DNA of 64,000 nucleotides from Fasciola hepatica (taxonomy: Eukaryota; Platyhelminthes; Trematoda; Plagiorchiida; Fasciolidae), in the NCBI GenBank assembly GCA_948099385.1, contig CANUEZ040000140.1, positions 1,612,001 through 1,676,000 of the forward strand, in the 5' to 3' direction. Of this stretch, positions 46,601 to 59,667 are shown in pieces (the first letter of the stretch is position 1; each line of letters opens with the position of its first letter). A program made the translations under genes and the position numbers. The notes under the pieces are model-generated. The model was not told where the DNA came from and made no database searches. It was given only the letters and a program-made list of their open reading frames with translations.

Positions 46601-47189
46601 CTGGCATCCTTTTCTGATGTTCAGTTATGCTTTGTTTCTTGACTAATTAATTTCTCCATGTCTCAACTAAACATACTTGACTTGATGTGAACATGCAATA
46701 GCGTATGCATTCAACTTAGCTCGCTGATACTACGTTCATGACTTGTACGTGCCTGTTGCTTGCTTGCCTGCTACAGCAGGGTTTTAGCGCTTACGCTCGT
46801 GCAAACTATTGCAACACCACTGCTGCGTGTTCTACTAATAACTGGCAACACAACATCATTCCGCTGTATTTTTATGTAAAAGCAATTGTTACTATACCTC
46901 ATTTTCGTCTCCTATCTTTATGGAGTGCCACTTAATTGGCTAGCCCAACGTGATAGTCGAGAACTCCCACACTTGCTCCCAAGATTTTGGTAGCTGTCAT
47001 TATTTTTTGCATTTTTTTTCATGGGTTCCATAAAAAAAACCGAAGACAATACAAGCTAGAGGGCGACACCAGTAGCATTGCAATCAAGTTCCCTATTTTT
47101 TGGTTCCTCGAATCCTCGTGCGTGGTTTCTACAGGTAGAGGCTCACTTTAATTTTCGAAAAATCACCTGTCACACCATGTTTTCATATG
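46601..47189. other. Unrecognised spacer
   Basis: No LTR for the downstream Gypsy B was recognised here, although this is where it would be expected. Confidence 0.3.
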
Positions 47190-47209
47190 TTATCACACAA
47201 CCTACGACG

Positions 47210-47830
47210 TAAATAGACTCCGAGGTAATTGACTTCTTTGACCCGATGCCCGCCGATTCTCCACGTGACAAGCTTAAGGCCGCTGTGCTATAACGAACAA
47301 CGTTGTCGGACAAATCTCTGCAACTCTTGTTGACCGGATCGGAGTCAGGCGACAGCACTCCATCGTAGCTCCTGCGCTACATGCTCTCTCTTGCCAAATA
47401 ACATCGGGTCAGTGAAACACTACTCGAGCAACTGTGGAAAAATCGGCTGCCGGCTAATACTAGAGCCGACTTATCAGTATAGGCTGTCAACGCCTCACTA
47501 GAAAAGCTGTCAGAAACAGAAAATAAAATCCACAAGTGCTTTTTCACGCCAACTAAGAACCACGTAGATGCGATACTTGCCAGATCCGAGGTGATCGATC
47601 GTCTTACATATCATTTGCATGAGATGTAGCTTCAGACAGACGTTATCAGCCATTCAAGAACGCGCCGTCAATCGCGATCGTGATCCTCTTCTCGCTTCAG
47701 GCCCGTAGTCGACCAAACCGATGAAGATCACATAGGCTACTACCACCGTCGATTTGGAGGAAATGTGTGGAAGTGCGCACAGTCTTGCATACACTAAATT
47801 TCACATGCAAACCCCCACGGGCGCACGAAA
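47210..47830 (+). pseudogene. Gypsy B gag
   Basis: IDFFDPMPADSPRDKLKAAVL, LLTGSESGDSTPS, LRYMLSLAK, ETLLEQLWKNRLPANTRADL and ARSEVIDRLTYHL follow one another with stops, matching capsid-like gag of CsRn1/opus-type Gypsy elements. The end YYHRRFGGNVWKCAQSC has the His and two Cys of the CHCC motif, but the first Cys is Gly. Confidence 0.7.
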
Positions 47831-47859
47831 ACTGCCGATCCAGCCAGTTTACGGTGACA

Positions 47860-48235
47860 GCTGTAGCTGGCAAGCTGGAAAGTCATCTGTTCTTCATACA
47901 CGACAAATCAACCAACCTCTGGTTTCTTGTTGATACTGGTGCCGAGGTCATCCTTATCTCAACTCCTTGTGAAAAACACCAGCTCTAGCAATTGCTCTTC
48001 GCATTACAGAAGGCTAACAACCCCAACATTGCATCATTCGGCGGAAAGCTATTCACTCTGGATCTAGGCCTCCGAGGATACTTTCCGCGGGTTTTCACAA
48101 TGCCGATGTCAGACTTTCTAACACGATTCGGCCTGGTGGTTAATTTGAAACTCAGGACCATGCGTGACAGTATCACTACATTGTCTGCCCAAGGCAAAGG
48201 CGTGACCGTAAATTCGATCGGCACCTGATTTCTTG
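47860..48235 (+). pseudogene. Gypsy B protease
   Basis: LWFLVDTGAEVILIS carries an intact DTGA active site (Asp codon at 47932). After a stop, NNPNIASFGGKLFTLDLGLRG, FPRVFTM and DFLTRFGLVVNLKLRTMRD give the rest of the domain, ending near 48228. One in-frame stop separates the halves. Confidence 0.75.
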
Positions 48236-48369
48236 TGCCAGCATCGCAGATTTAGGCATAGATACTATCAAAGTTTCCCCGAACCACTCGCCCAATATAT
48301 GATATCTCGGAGCCCACATATAGAGTAGTCCACCATATCATATAGGAGGGGCCCGATACCGCTGCCCGC

Positions 48370-49100
48370 CCCAAACTCCTCAGCCCGGAGAAGCTGAAGA
48401 TAGCCAAACCTCAGTTTGACCATATGTTAGATCCTGGAATTATCCGTCCTTAGAATATCCCATAGGCCTCATCACTACACATGGTCACCAAACCAATTCC
48501 CGGAGATTGGAGACCGTGCAGTGATTATCGGGCACTAAATAATGTCACGATTTCTGGTCATCATCCAGTCCCTCACTTCCACGACTTTCATCTCAGATTG
48601 TCGAGCAAACTAGATTTTCCCAAAATCGATCTATTTAAGTGTAATATCAGATTCTGATGGATCCACAAGATACACTGAAAAATTCTATAACCACACGGTT
48701 TGGTCTGCTCGAGTTCATGCGTCTCCTTTTTCTCTTGAGAAATGCGGCACAGACCTTCCAGAGATTCGCCGATCAAATTCTCCGCGGTCTCGACTTCGAG
48801 TTTGCTCACATTGACGATATCCTGATCGCCAGTAAAGACGAACCTGAAGACATCCGTCATCTGGGAGAAGTTTTCGGATGACTCTCCACCAGTGATTTTT
48901 CGATCAATGCAGCCAAATGAGTTTTTGTAGTTGTGAGTCTTGACTTCCTGGGACACCACATATACAGTCACGGCATCGCTCCACTGGCCGAAGAAATCAG
49001 CAACGTATCCGACTACCCATTTCCACAATCCATAAATAGGTTGCGCGGGTTCCTCGCAATCGTAAATTACTATAACGGCTTCATTCCCAAAAGTGCGGAC
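48370..49100 (+). pseudogene. Gypsy B reverse transcriptase
   Basis: LSPEKLKIAKPQFDHMLDPG, HMVTKPIPGDWRPCSDYRALNN, FPKIDLFK (motif A), TTRFGLLEFMRLLFLLRNAAQTFQRF (frame 48657, motif B region) and FAHIDDILIASKD (motif C, both Asp intact, codons from 48813). Then LDFLGHHIYSHGIAPL and RLRGFLAIVNYYNGFIPK reach the thumb/connection. Frameshifts and stops lie between blocks. Confidence 0.82.
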
Positions 49101-49101
49101 G

Positions 49102-49122
49102 TATTATTATTATTATTATTAC
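49102..49122. repeat. TAT trinucleotide repeat inside Gypsy B pol
   Basis: Seven TAT units directly after the FIPK-type connection block. In one frame it encodes only Tyr or Ile. It expanded inside a dead coding sequence. Confidence 0.85.
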
Positions 49123-49500
49123 TGACCTCCTCCAAGGCTGTCTCACAAAAAATCACCTTTACGGAGGCGGCAAAGGAAGCGATTGTAAATCTGAAGTCTG
49201 CGCTGTCACCGTCAACCGCGAGAAACCAACTGGGGCCACATTCTGTGGTGCTTGATTCTGGATTCCACTGGTCAACAGTTAGACTCACCAGACAGCGTCA
49301 CTTCATCACCACACAATATAGCCTCCGAAAATTCACTAGCTTTGAACGTTAGTAAACCACCACTCACAAAATCATCAACTTGTACGAAGAGCTTCGTCTC
49401 AGAGCGAGCGTCGCCGTCAGTTTAACTGGTACGATAAATTTTTGCTCTTCAAATTTTCGGGACATTCGAGAACGTTGTAGTTCATGCAAAAAAGGAGAGA

Positions 49501-51151
49501 GGGGCGAATATTCGGAGCACAAATTTCAGGAATTTAGGAGAGTAGAAGTTTATATACATGGTTACCGAATTTAAGATTATTTGTTTCTAATTTAAAGTAA
49601 ACCAAAGTAACTGATGCCGTCAATCAACTATGAAGTCAACAAACAGGTTGAGTGGCATGGTAGTGCCATGTTATACGGCCTGAAAACAATCTCCAGTTTC
49701 GCATTTCCCTTATCACTAACCTCTGATTCTTAGAAGCAAGAAACGACTGTCTGGGGGTCGGGGAATTTTTAATCGAGTATAATAGTCCCTTCTCTCACCG
49801 AAAACACTAGTCGGGATCGCCCAAATGTTTTCTTGCTGGAAGGAATCGCGTTCTATGTGGCAGGTTGCCAAAAGAAAGTAATCGTATAAGTAGTACCTTT
49901 TTATTGCGGAATTTGCTAAAAATATGCATTTCATCTCTTAGCTGTTCTACAAAGTAACTTTAACCGGAAGGAGCGCCTAATGTACAGAATTTTTGTTTTT
50001 GCCCACTGAAACGGTTTCGCGGAATCAACGTAAGAATATCTAAGCCTTAACTGATTCAGACATCGGTTAAATAGCGTCCTAGAAGATTTTAATTTTGTTG
50101 TCTTACAAAAATGTAGGTAGAATCACCTTCATCAGATTAGGCTCCTTACCATCCGGGAGCCACTGTTGTTCTCACAATCAACTCCGATTTCTGGTCGACC
50201 GATGAAACACCTAGGGTTGGCAGTTTTTCCGATGACTACGGGTTTTAATTTTTTACTGGATGCACAGCAGCACAACTTTATGGTCAACTTGTATATAGCT
50301 TTTCTCAAGGCAGAAATTTTCACTGAATTTCACAAGGCTTTTCTGTTTCTATGCTTCGGAAAAAAGCTGTTAATCAGCGATGAATACGTTGCATACACCA
50401 TGATTTTGCGATGCATGATCTCAAATTTGTCAATTAATGAACGAAGTGCCTAGCACAGCAGTGAACCCATCGCCTGAGTCACTCACGCGCACAGCAATTT
50501 GGTCACCTGACCATGCCAGCCTGAGAAAGAGGCATTGGTGTTCTAACTGGACAGATTTCCTAACATATCCATGGCCCTTGACAAACTTAGGGACACCTTT
50601 GATTCTCTATTATTGATCCTAAGGCGGTGGAACTTTGAAACCTTAACGATAAGACACTAATGAGTTTTCAGAATCTCGGACACATTCCGAAGAGTAGGAA
50701 AAACATGCGGGGAACAACAAAAAGTAGCAAACAAGTTAGTTTTCAGTGATTCCTCTTCACGGAAAAATCACACCACATTTTATATGAATGATGTTGAATT
50801 AAAAGATTAACGATGGTATGGCGGGACAGGGCAAAAACGAGAGAAAGAGAGAGATCAAGGTTCACACCAGTGATCCAAAACTGTCTTGGGACTGTGAGTG
50901 GGTGTAATTGATGTAACTAGCCTGATCAGAAGCTCTGCAGTGTAGAGATGAACCAAGGCAAATTCAGGGTATGCACGAACCGCCCTTGAGCTCCAATGCT
51001 TACCGTCTCTTCTGTGGCCAGGAGGCATCACTTTGCAAGCCTTGAATTGGCCGGAAAGCTCCTGTCACTTTCAAAGAGTGATTGGATTCCATAAGGTGTA
51101 ACCACAGTGTTCGTATTTACTTTATTGAGAAAAATCCAAGTCCTTTGGTGG
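49501..51151. other. Unrecognised stretch
   Basis: A 95-codon plus-strand frame at 50166-50453 and a short GA-rich run near 50837-50853. No motif recognised. Confidence 0.35.
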
Positions 51152-51232
51152 GGCCTCGTAGCTCAGCTGGTAGAGCACGCGCGGTACCAAAACGTGGCTG
51201 ACTTCCATGAATGGGTTAAGATTCTACCAAGG
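51152..51232 (+). repeat. tRNA-derived SINE-like or tRNA pseudogene fragment
   Basis: GTAGCTCAGCTGGTAGAGCA is an excellent tRNA D-arm with box A of Pol III genes. About 45 bases later GGGTTAAGATTCTACC resembles a decayed T-arm (box B, GGTTCGAATCC). The acceptor arms do not pair and the anticodon region is not recognisable, so it is not a working tRNA gene. Confidence 0.6.
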
Positions 51233-54091
51233 TTAGCGACTTTTACCGTTTATATAATTTCATAGTTTATCTGCATTGATCCGGTGTCCACATAAGCCGG
51301 TTGGTGTTAACGGACACGTTCGGATAAGCATCTAGCCTTACGGTCAACCTATTCAATTTCACAGAAACAGGTGAGTGAGTATCCATAGGAATTGACACCT
51401 TTTCTTTTTTGCTGGTATGAAATAAGCTTGGAAGATGGTCTCAGAAAAGTTAATCAACAGTTATGATACTCAGCGATGCTTAATTTCCTTTGCGAAATCT
51501 CCTTTGGACTGCAAAATGCATGTTTACAGACTTCTACTGGGCACATTATCCCAGTTATTTCCTTACCTTGTGGCATTATCCCGTCAACGAAACTTTCAGG
51601 ATAATAATTTCGTGGCGCACATTGTGTAGAAACTGAATTTCGTCGTCCAGTATGCCTATCGCACGGATTTTGCGTGCTGTTATAACCAAACAACGAATTA
51701 GGTTTCACTTCATTTTGGGCAGCTCAAAGCGGTTAAAGGGAATATACTGACCACTTCACGTTGCTCTCCTGAAAACCGGTGGTTGAGCTGAATCACCAAC
51801 CTCAAGGCTGGAGCTGATATCCAGACTTGTTTTTCGGTTCCATCTTCACTGTAAACTAAACATTTTGGTGAGGTGCACTGAACCCGTTTATTGGAGATGC
51901 TTTATCACTGGTGGCGTCAGCTACATGCATTATATCATCGACAGCAAGTTTATAAAACAGATATTTGAAAAGAAAGCACAAGAATGTGATGTTGCATAGT
52001 TTATATCTGAAATGCTTTCTCTGTATCTCGTCAGGAGCTCACTACTGGCCAAATATAATGAACAAATAAATCACCATTACCGTTGTAAAGCTGTTGGTGT
52101 CAATGAAAAACCTTGGGGATCTCAGACGCCACAACTGAATGGACTCCCAAAGTAACACAAACCACAAATTCCACTGAGACCGATCTCATCTATGTCACGT
52201 TCTCCGAAATATCTCTTCGCAAAATGTCTAGTATATTTAATAAACCCGAGACAAAGAAAATATCTGCGAACATTGGTCCCTGGAATGACCCTATTGCTAC
52301 TCCCGCCATTCTGACGGTATATTTCTCTTTTGGAATTTAACTAAACGCTAAGCTCGTATCAAAAAGAAGCTGCATCAGCTTATCCACCGGAAGACTCATA
52401 TCATCAATTTTATTTGTTCATCAGGGATTTGAGTGGATGCTCCCCTTGGAAGATTTTAGTGAGAGACGATAACTGTGATCCGCTGACATCTTTAGGTAGG
52501 TTAGCCGCGGCGAACCTTGAGAAAATCGACTCTGCGATCGTAAGTTGGACGAAGCAGTGTCGGATAAGAATACTTATGTGGAATTTTTAGGCAAGCATAG
52601 GTCTCCGACTTTTCATTTTTGAGCCAGTCCATAATATCCCTCGACTCGTCCTTTCCCCCTTTATACATTATCGAACAATGAGTAGGGCTGAATAATCATT
52701 CAGATTACTAGCCAAGTAACCAACTTATTGAAATACAGGGAAATCGAGAAGATGCAGTAAATGCAGTGTCTTGAATAATATCGGGACAATCAACACTTTC
52801 TCTGTCCTCGTACAAAAATGGATACTCGTAACAGGATGCTTGAACTACTCTGAAATAGAGATGAGTTAAACCGTCGTTCTAATTCTAGCCAATATAAAAG
52901 TTGAGGGGGATAGGAGGAACGTGAGATGCGCGGACATAAAGTGGAAGATAGATATTTCCTCATTTTCTCAACGTCCAGTTGTTGAACGTAACTTTCTGGT
53001 CTGAAGAACGGATTAGATTCCACGTGAGAGCAAGCAGTGGATTTGAACTGCTGATGATTCCTAAAAAGCGTAAATTAGCTGAGTAGAGCATTCATTTCAT
53101 ACATCGATTCACCGGAAATCCAAATCCCACTATCAATTGATTTTGTCGATTGGGTTTTCGTGAGCCGACTAACTGTATTTAAAGTGTCACCGCACATATC
53201 AACTGATGCACGGCGTGGTCGACCATTATGCGATATGACAGCCAGGAACGCAACCACGGGTCATGACATCTCGGTTCAAATGCCGTAGCAGCGGAAAAAA
53301 GCTTGTGGGAATAGACAACGTAGTCTCCAGGCCGTCCGCAGATAACGAAATCAGTGCGAACCGATTCACACTGGGGAATTCAGTGCCTCTAGCGGTTGGG
53401 TGACTAAGTGAGTCAAACATGCATATATGGACAAGTCGAACCATTCACGTGCAAAGCTAACTAGATGGACCAGGCACCCAATGCAACTTCTGGCTACTGA
53501 ATTTTCTTGACTAAAGAGAAAACCTCAGTGGAACAACTACACCCTTATGCAGCAATCTTTAGTCAAAAGCCGCAATTGTTTACCTGCGATCTACGATCAT
53601 ACAGCCATGAACCACAACTCTCTAGCTACGACGCACAGCCCTTTAGTCTTGAAAAACAGCCTCAAGTCATGCCACGGCAAACGAGTCAAATCAAAATTAT
53701 CGGAGTTTTAGGACCTCACAAAATGTTGGAACAACTTATTCTTCCAAACATAAGTGTAACAAAGCTGGCTGAATAAGTGAGAAGACATGACGGTCGTATG
53801 CTGCGCAAATGGCTGCGTTTATGGTGACAGACGCCATGTGTTCACTTTACTCCCTCACTTAACGATCATTACAGGACTGGGACATTGCTGATCCAGTCAA
53901 ACTCTCTGTTCACCGTTTGTTTGGTTAGATTTGTTTTATCTGAACACTAACTAAAATAACACAATGAAAAACGAATCATTTTTTTGAACTTCTAAACTCT
54001 TTTTCCTTGTAAAGTTAAACATGCACATACACCCACAAAGAGAGATTAACGTAAGTATCCAAGCTCGCCTGTAGAAATAGGGGTATGCAGT
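51233..54091. other. Long stretch without recognised genes
   Basis: Short frames only. The longest, 89 codons at 53507-53776 plus, is rich in Gln, Pro and Ser with SYSHEPQLSSYDAQPFSLE, but without a known motif. No TE domain recognised. Confidence 0.35.
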
Positions 54092-54394
54092 TCAGAAGCG
54101 GCCAGTTTGTAAGGTGGCACTGATGTTATTGGTACACACAATGAACTGATGTCCATTACGAACCGTATTCACGAAAATCAAACCAGTGTTGCCCTGAGTA
54201 GTGAAGGCATTACAAGTCATAGCTCCACACCATATATGAGAAAATTCTCTCTGGGTCTTGGGAAAGTGGACGATAAAGATATTGTTGTCTTCGGAGGCAC
54301 AATCCAATCCCTCAGGTTTTGGCAGCTGCGTACTGCGACCTCCACCCGCTTCAAGAGGGGGAAAAATATCAACGACTCGGCGTTGCAACGTCAT
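54092..54394 (-). other. Unknown open frame, protein-like
   Basis: A 100-codon minus-strand frame with well-mixed composition (LPKPEGLDCASEDNNIFIV, SHIWCGAMTCNAFTTQG, GHQFIVCTNN). Its start is close to an acceptor-like TGCAG at about 54413-54417 on the minus strand. It ends in a stop near 54092. An overlapping 108-codon frame lies on the plus strand (54149-54475), so at most one is real. I do not recognise either. An exon or part of an unknown repeat are both possible. Confidence 0.25.
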
Positions 54395-54699
54395 CTATTC
54401 CTGAGGACACCTGCAGTTTATGCAGAGTGGATTAACCACGTACAGTGGGCTCAGTGCCGGTCTACCAGTCGGTAAACCGAGCAAAGCATATGTATGGGTG
54501 CACTTCTTGGCTCACCAGCGCACGTGGAGGACCAAGGGAACACAGAATAGGTCTCAGTGGGTCAACCAAATTCTGGTTGTTATCAGGAGGATGTGTTTCC
54601 TCCTGTTCGGTGTGTTTCTAATCGTTCCCTGGTACTATGATGCGTGAGTTTTCTTCAAGATGTGCAACCACGAGTTATCGGTGATTAGCTGGGAAAACT

Positions 54700-54944
54700 G
54701 TATGTAATTTAATGACTCATACCCGCATCAAGAACTTACAAGATGAGAATAGCCTTTATGTTTCTATTTTCATTACTTAGAACGGCCTCTTTTATATCTA
54801 AAGGAAGGCAAGATACTATTGGTAGATCACATATTGGTTAGTTATAAAGTAATCTCGCTATATATGGACTATCTGACTGTCATGGTCCGGCCTCACCTGA
54901 TTGGTTGAACACGACCAGCGTAGAGAAACATTTGAATCACCACA
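54700..54944 (-). repeat. Family-B solo LTR, diverged and shortened
   Basis: The plus strand ends CTCACCTGATTGGTTGAACACG ... TTTGAATCACCACA like the copy at 45904-46214 (CTTCACCTGATTGGTTGGAT ... CGAATCACCACA), and shares AAGAAC-TACAAGA and the stretch GGTTAGTTATAAAGTAATCTCGC. The start is uncertain (54661, 54699 or 54703 all give TGT). No target repeat found. Confidence 0.6.
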
Positions 54945-55828
54945 TAAGCATGTTAGTGAAGTACGGACAGTGGGTGATATGCAGACTCGCAACAGATCGA
55001 CAAGATCAGTTTAACTAAAAAGACGGAATCACAATGATATGCTTTGTTCGTCTAAGCAATGGGGTGTACCGGTTGAAATTTGGAAAGGAACCGTTTATGA
55101 AGTACCGTGTCAAACGAAATGATTACTTACTGGAAACTTTACACACCAGGGGGACTCTGATATAATATGCTACTAGATAATGAGCCTCACAGTAAACACA
55201 AAAGAATATACCGGAGTATTAAATTAATGAAAGCACAGATGTTGTGAAATGATTACTACAATACTTAGGGCCAGATTATCGATTCTTCCTATTAGTGCAG
55301 TGGATCTTCAAGGCTTAGAGGAATCTTGCATAAGCATGTAATAAAAATAACTTGTCTTCATTGTAGACTTGACCAGCAGCTAACGGCACAAAGAATGAAA
55401 CTTTACTTCATTTATGCTATTATTTAATACAAGAAGATCGACAACTTCCCGTGGCATCATTAGATGGAAGTGGAAACTACGTTTCGATTTCAATAATGAG
55501 TCACGTGAGTCATTTAAAGATTACGTCAATGGCATCCTAAATTAAAATGGGATAACCTGCTACATCCATTAAGTTAGTTAAACTTACTTTTTCTCTACTG
55601 TGATTCAGATAACGGAGTAGTTAATGTTACAAATAAACCTGAACGTTTTCAAACCAATAATAATAAATGGTGTGACGGATTGCTTTCGTTGTACTTAGGG
55701 CCCTACAGAGAAGTCGTCGATCACAGGAGTCGATCACTGTGAGGTAAACTCTTCGCTAACACTCAGAACCAGTGACAGAGTGGTGTTCTAGCATGTAATG
55801 TAGATGTTCATCAAATCGTTGAGGGCCC
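54945..55828. other. Unrecognised stretch
   Basis: No motif recognised; AT-rich. Confidence 0.3.
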
Positions 55829-55992
55829 TTCCGAATAGCCTGGTGGTTAAGTGTCCGACTCACAATCGTTTACCCCGGGTTCGAGTCCCAGTGGGGCTCG
55901 GGGGATGTGCATGGTTAACGATTCCCAACAAGAATGAAACAGCTGTACAATGCCTCCGTGGTTTCACTGGTGAGTTGAACGTTCACTCTGCA
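55829..55992 (+). repeat. tRNA-derived SINE-like element
   Basis: TAGCCTGGTGGTTAAGTG (box A, from 55836) and CCGGGTTCGAGTCCCAG (a good box B with paired T-stem, around 55877-55892) are spaced as in a tRNA. The anticodon-loop position reads CTCACAA, which would give CAC (Val), but the anticodon stem and acceptor arm do not pair. A tRNA-unrelated tail follows (GGCTCGGGGGATGTGC...). This is typical of a SINE head and body; the 3' boundary is a guess. Confidence 0.6.
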
Positions 55993-58900
55993 TGATGAAT
56001 CATATCGTGGAAAAATCGAATCTCCTACTCTTCACGCTCATGAACTCTATTGAAAACGTAGTCGGACTGAGAAATCATCCAATCACTTCAGTTCGTTGCT
56101 CACTAATGTTTCCATCCAAAATCATAGTGCTTCTTGGGATATTTCCCTCGTTCATTTTTGCGCTGCACCACTATGAGGATTACATTTTTGCTGTAGACGA
56201 ATACATTCAGCATAGGGTCCAGTTCACAATCAACGAACGCCACGTTGGTGAGACCGCTCCCGATTCCTTATGTGCAACACCACTTCATTCATAAAACTAT
56301 TGCACCACTGAATCTGGGACACTAAGTATCTTACACTCATAGAAAACAACAAAATCCTCACATTTACTAGATCCCCGTGAAATTTTCTGGAATAGATGAT
56401 CTTAAGGTAAGAATACTTTGAGTAGCCATTACAACGGTTGGTAATGCATGAAAAAATAAATGGTAAATTAATAAATAGAAAGGAAGTCCTAACATACAGT
56501 AATATTCCATTATTCAACATCATATATTCACAGAAAAATTATAATTTTGCTATTTATCAACGCAGAAAATACCAAGGTGAATATCATCTATCGTTGGTAA
56601 CTTCAATTTTCCTGCATTCCACCAGCCACGCCTAGAATGCAAATGAACAAAAACACCGTAAATGCAAAACGCATTGGCAGATCAACACGAAGAAATTCAA
56701 ATTTGCTGCTAAAAAAGTACGCCGCATGATCCAGAAAAATTTGGTAGATTCTTTTTCCCATATCCACCTGTTTACACTGTTTGAATACAGAACTACTGCC
56801 CCATGTACATCATCAACATGTACACCAACATGCATGTTCTCACGCACACACACACGCACGCACGCACGTACATCCATACACCTATACGCATATTCACATC
56901 AAGTCTGGCCACCGCCTTGACGTGGGGATGAACACCACATCTGGTGTACTGTGCCAGCCGGCACTCAAATTGTTAGTCATTCACATACCCAACACATGAA
57001 AGCGACTGAGTCACAGCTACCAAAAATAGCAGCGGAAAAAGGTGTTGGGTGCATTCATACAAGGTGAACGACCAAGGGTGTGCAGTCTGTAAACTATTTC
57101 CGGTGACAGTCCATATCGGCCGGATTCCTGTTTTTACTACTGACGCAGTTGCTAGTAGCCAGAAATCATGTAACCGCCGTGGATCAGTGGGCAAATTGAA
57201 TGCAGTGTACTCGATCGGATAGTCAGTGATACCATTCCGTATTATTTTGTTCTGCCACAAACGTCTTTAAAAAGATTTTGAAAATGTGCCGAGATTTCCA
57301 TACCATTGTGGGCCTCATGCTTTTTTCGAATTAGTTTGCTACATTAAATCACTGCAATGAACATGACAGAAAACTGACTCATCAAACAGAAAAATTTATA
57401 CATCATTCACAAATGAGTTCCACTTCCGCTGATTGCTAAACTCAGCGCTGCCATTATCGTCCTAGTCTTCTAACCTCTAACTTCATTTGATATTTCCTTT
57501 TCGTTTCCATGATTCTACTCTACGAGATGTATCAATTTCAATCACTTAATTAGCATTGGGAGGAAGAATGATGTACAATGAGAGTAATAAAATACATCAT
57601 TTCGGTTTGTACTGTGCCAAAAAATGAGCAAGATTTAAAAATTTTTGAGGGAAAGATTATTTACACGTTCCATATGAATGTTTCCTAACCAACTTATGAC
57701 TAATACTGTTGATTTCGACGTTAAACCAGTCCCCACGGGGGTAGCCTTCACAACAGCCGACGTAGGTATTTTAGCTTGGAAGTGTCCGAGCGTCGATGTT
57801 TTCCTCTGAATGCAAAAACTACACGTGCTTACGCCACACAAACATCAAACAAACAGAAAGACGTGTTACATCCTATTTGGTTCATGGTAATTATAAACTA
57901 CTAAGTAACTCAGTGAAATCTGTTAGGTGAACACTATGAATAGCCTTCAAATTTTAACTTCGTTTGAGGAACACATGTACACCATAGGCCTCATTCCTTT
58001 GGTTTCTCACCCATATACGAATAGATGATCGCTACTCGTCCCAAATAACAGATATGTCGGTAGATCATCCAGAGTGATTAGTAATAACTTGCGCACTCTT
58101 CAAGCGGCAGTAATTTCGTCCTTTTACACACACTTAAGTAAGAAATCTCTCGTATAAATTCTCAGTAACTGGAAGATGGTACTCTAACGTTGCAAGTAAC
58201 TGCCATGAAATGTCAGCCGAAAACAGATGAATAACCCACCTGAATCATTTCCTAACTCTTTGTAGTGTTCTAGGTTTACCTTTATACCATCCCAAACTCC
58301 TGAGGAGATCATCCAATTCCGGCATCAGGTCTCCCACCAGCTATACGTAGTTTTAAACCTTAACTCCAATAACCATTGTTTGTAGTAACAGGAAGTGGCT
58401 TACAGTCAGGCACAGTTGTACATGAAGGTACTTGCCCACATCCAGGAGCTATATAGATCCGTTTCAGAAGACCTATATGACATGAGTGAATCTCATAAGC
58501 CATTCAATAAGGTACATAACCGGTGAATCAAACGTTGACCAGTCTCTGATAGGCTAAGAATCCAGGTTAGCTTCAATCCACTGGTTGTTTGTAGCCAGTT
58601 TGTTTGTGTCAACTTGGTGCCGTCCTGCATTAGCTCATGCCCGGTTATCTCCAAGCTGTTCTGGAAGCTTGGTGCACCTTGGCTCGTTGGCTCCGGTCAT
58701 TAGTTCGTCTGGCTTCCCATTCCCTGCCAGTTCAACAGGACAACTAATATAACTACCAAATCCATCAACGTCTTTCCTCTTTTATCATTTCAGTGATTGG
58801 AAGGGAATTGTATCCACAAAAATCACTCACGCATCCAAACAGTCTGTGCTTGCGCATTCTTGGGTTCACCGTATGGCGTTGGTCTGCTGCAAAGGATGGG

Positions 58901-59667
58901 CTGTGTGTTGGCCACCAATCAACCACTATTCTCACATCCGTTACACCAAGTGTCCAGTTATTCCTTTACATCTACGATGATTGTAGTATTCTGTTTCAGT
59001 GTGATCAGATTAGGTACGGATACATCGTGCCCAGCAAAGTTCTCAGCAGCTTGAATGGTTGTGTTTTCAGTTCTAATTATCATATAATGTTTGTGAAACG
59101 GAACTTCCGGTGGCTGATTATACCAAACAACTACCTGGAATGTGTCAGCTCGTGTGAATTGGGAGCTGGTCTTTAACGATTGTGATTTAATGGGTGGCAT
59201 CAACGTGACTTAACTTCGCGCCACGCTTGGTTGTTAAAAACCATTGCCAATTGCTGACTGGTCACACCTCAGGAATAGGAAAACGGATCCTCTAGCCCAC
59301 TGTCGAGCGCTGTGGTCAGTGGATCAGGGTGAGTCACAGCGCATGACTTTTCAGCTCATACATCCAAGTCAACACATTTGCATACGGCCGAAACCCATAG
59401 TAACGACTTGCCCAGCAATCGGACCATTCACGCACTTTCTGGACTGGTCGAACGGCAAATCGATCTTAATGCAGAATGAGCCATTCAAAAGGTCACAACA
59501 GTTCAGCTCGGTTTTCAAGTCTTAGGATGGATTAACTTATGACTCGTGCTGAGGATGTAATCATTCTTAAGAATCTTTTCATTTACTTTCTTTTATTATG
59601 AAATAGTGGTACGATATTTCAGGAAGAGGGTCATGGCCCATTAGAGGCTGCCAGTTGGGGTAATTGA
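55993..59667. other. Long stretch without recognised genes
   Basis: Contains a CA/CG-rich microsatellite at 56841-56869. The longest frame is 127 codons at 58793-59176 plus, overlapped by other frames and without a recognised motif. No TE domain found. Confidence 0.35.
56841..56869. repeat. CA-rich microsatellite
   Basis: A CACGCACACACACACGCACGCACGC-type run. Confidence 0.75.

Larger units (their letters stand above)
47190..49500 (+). mobile_element. Ty3/Gypsy retrotransposon B, CsRn1-like
   Basis: Gag, protease, RT and the start of RNase H follow in order on the plus strand. The gag end HRRFGGNVWKCAQSC fits the unusual CHCC-type gag motif of CsRn1-clade elements. There are many stops and a TAT repeat expansion in pol, and no LTRs or integrase were identified. 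It is not duplicated in the window and is unrelated to Gypsy A apart from superfamily. Confidence 0.78.
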
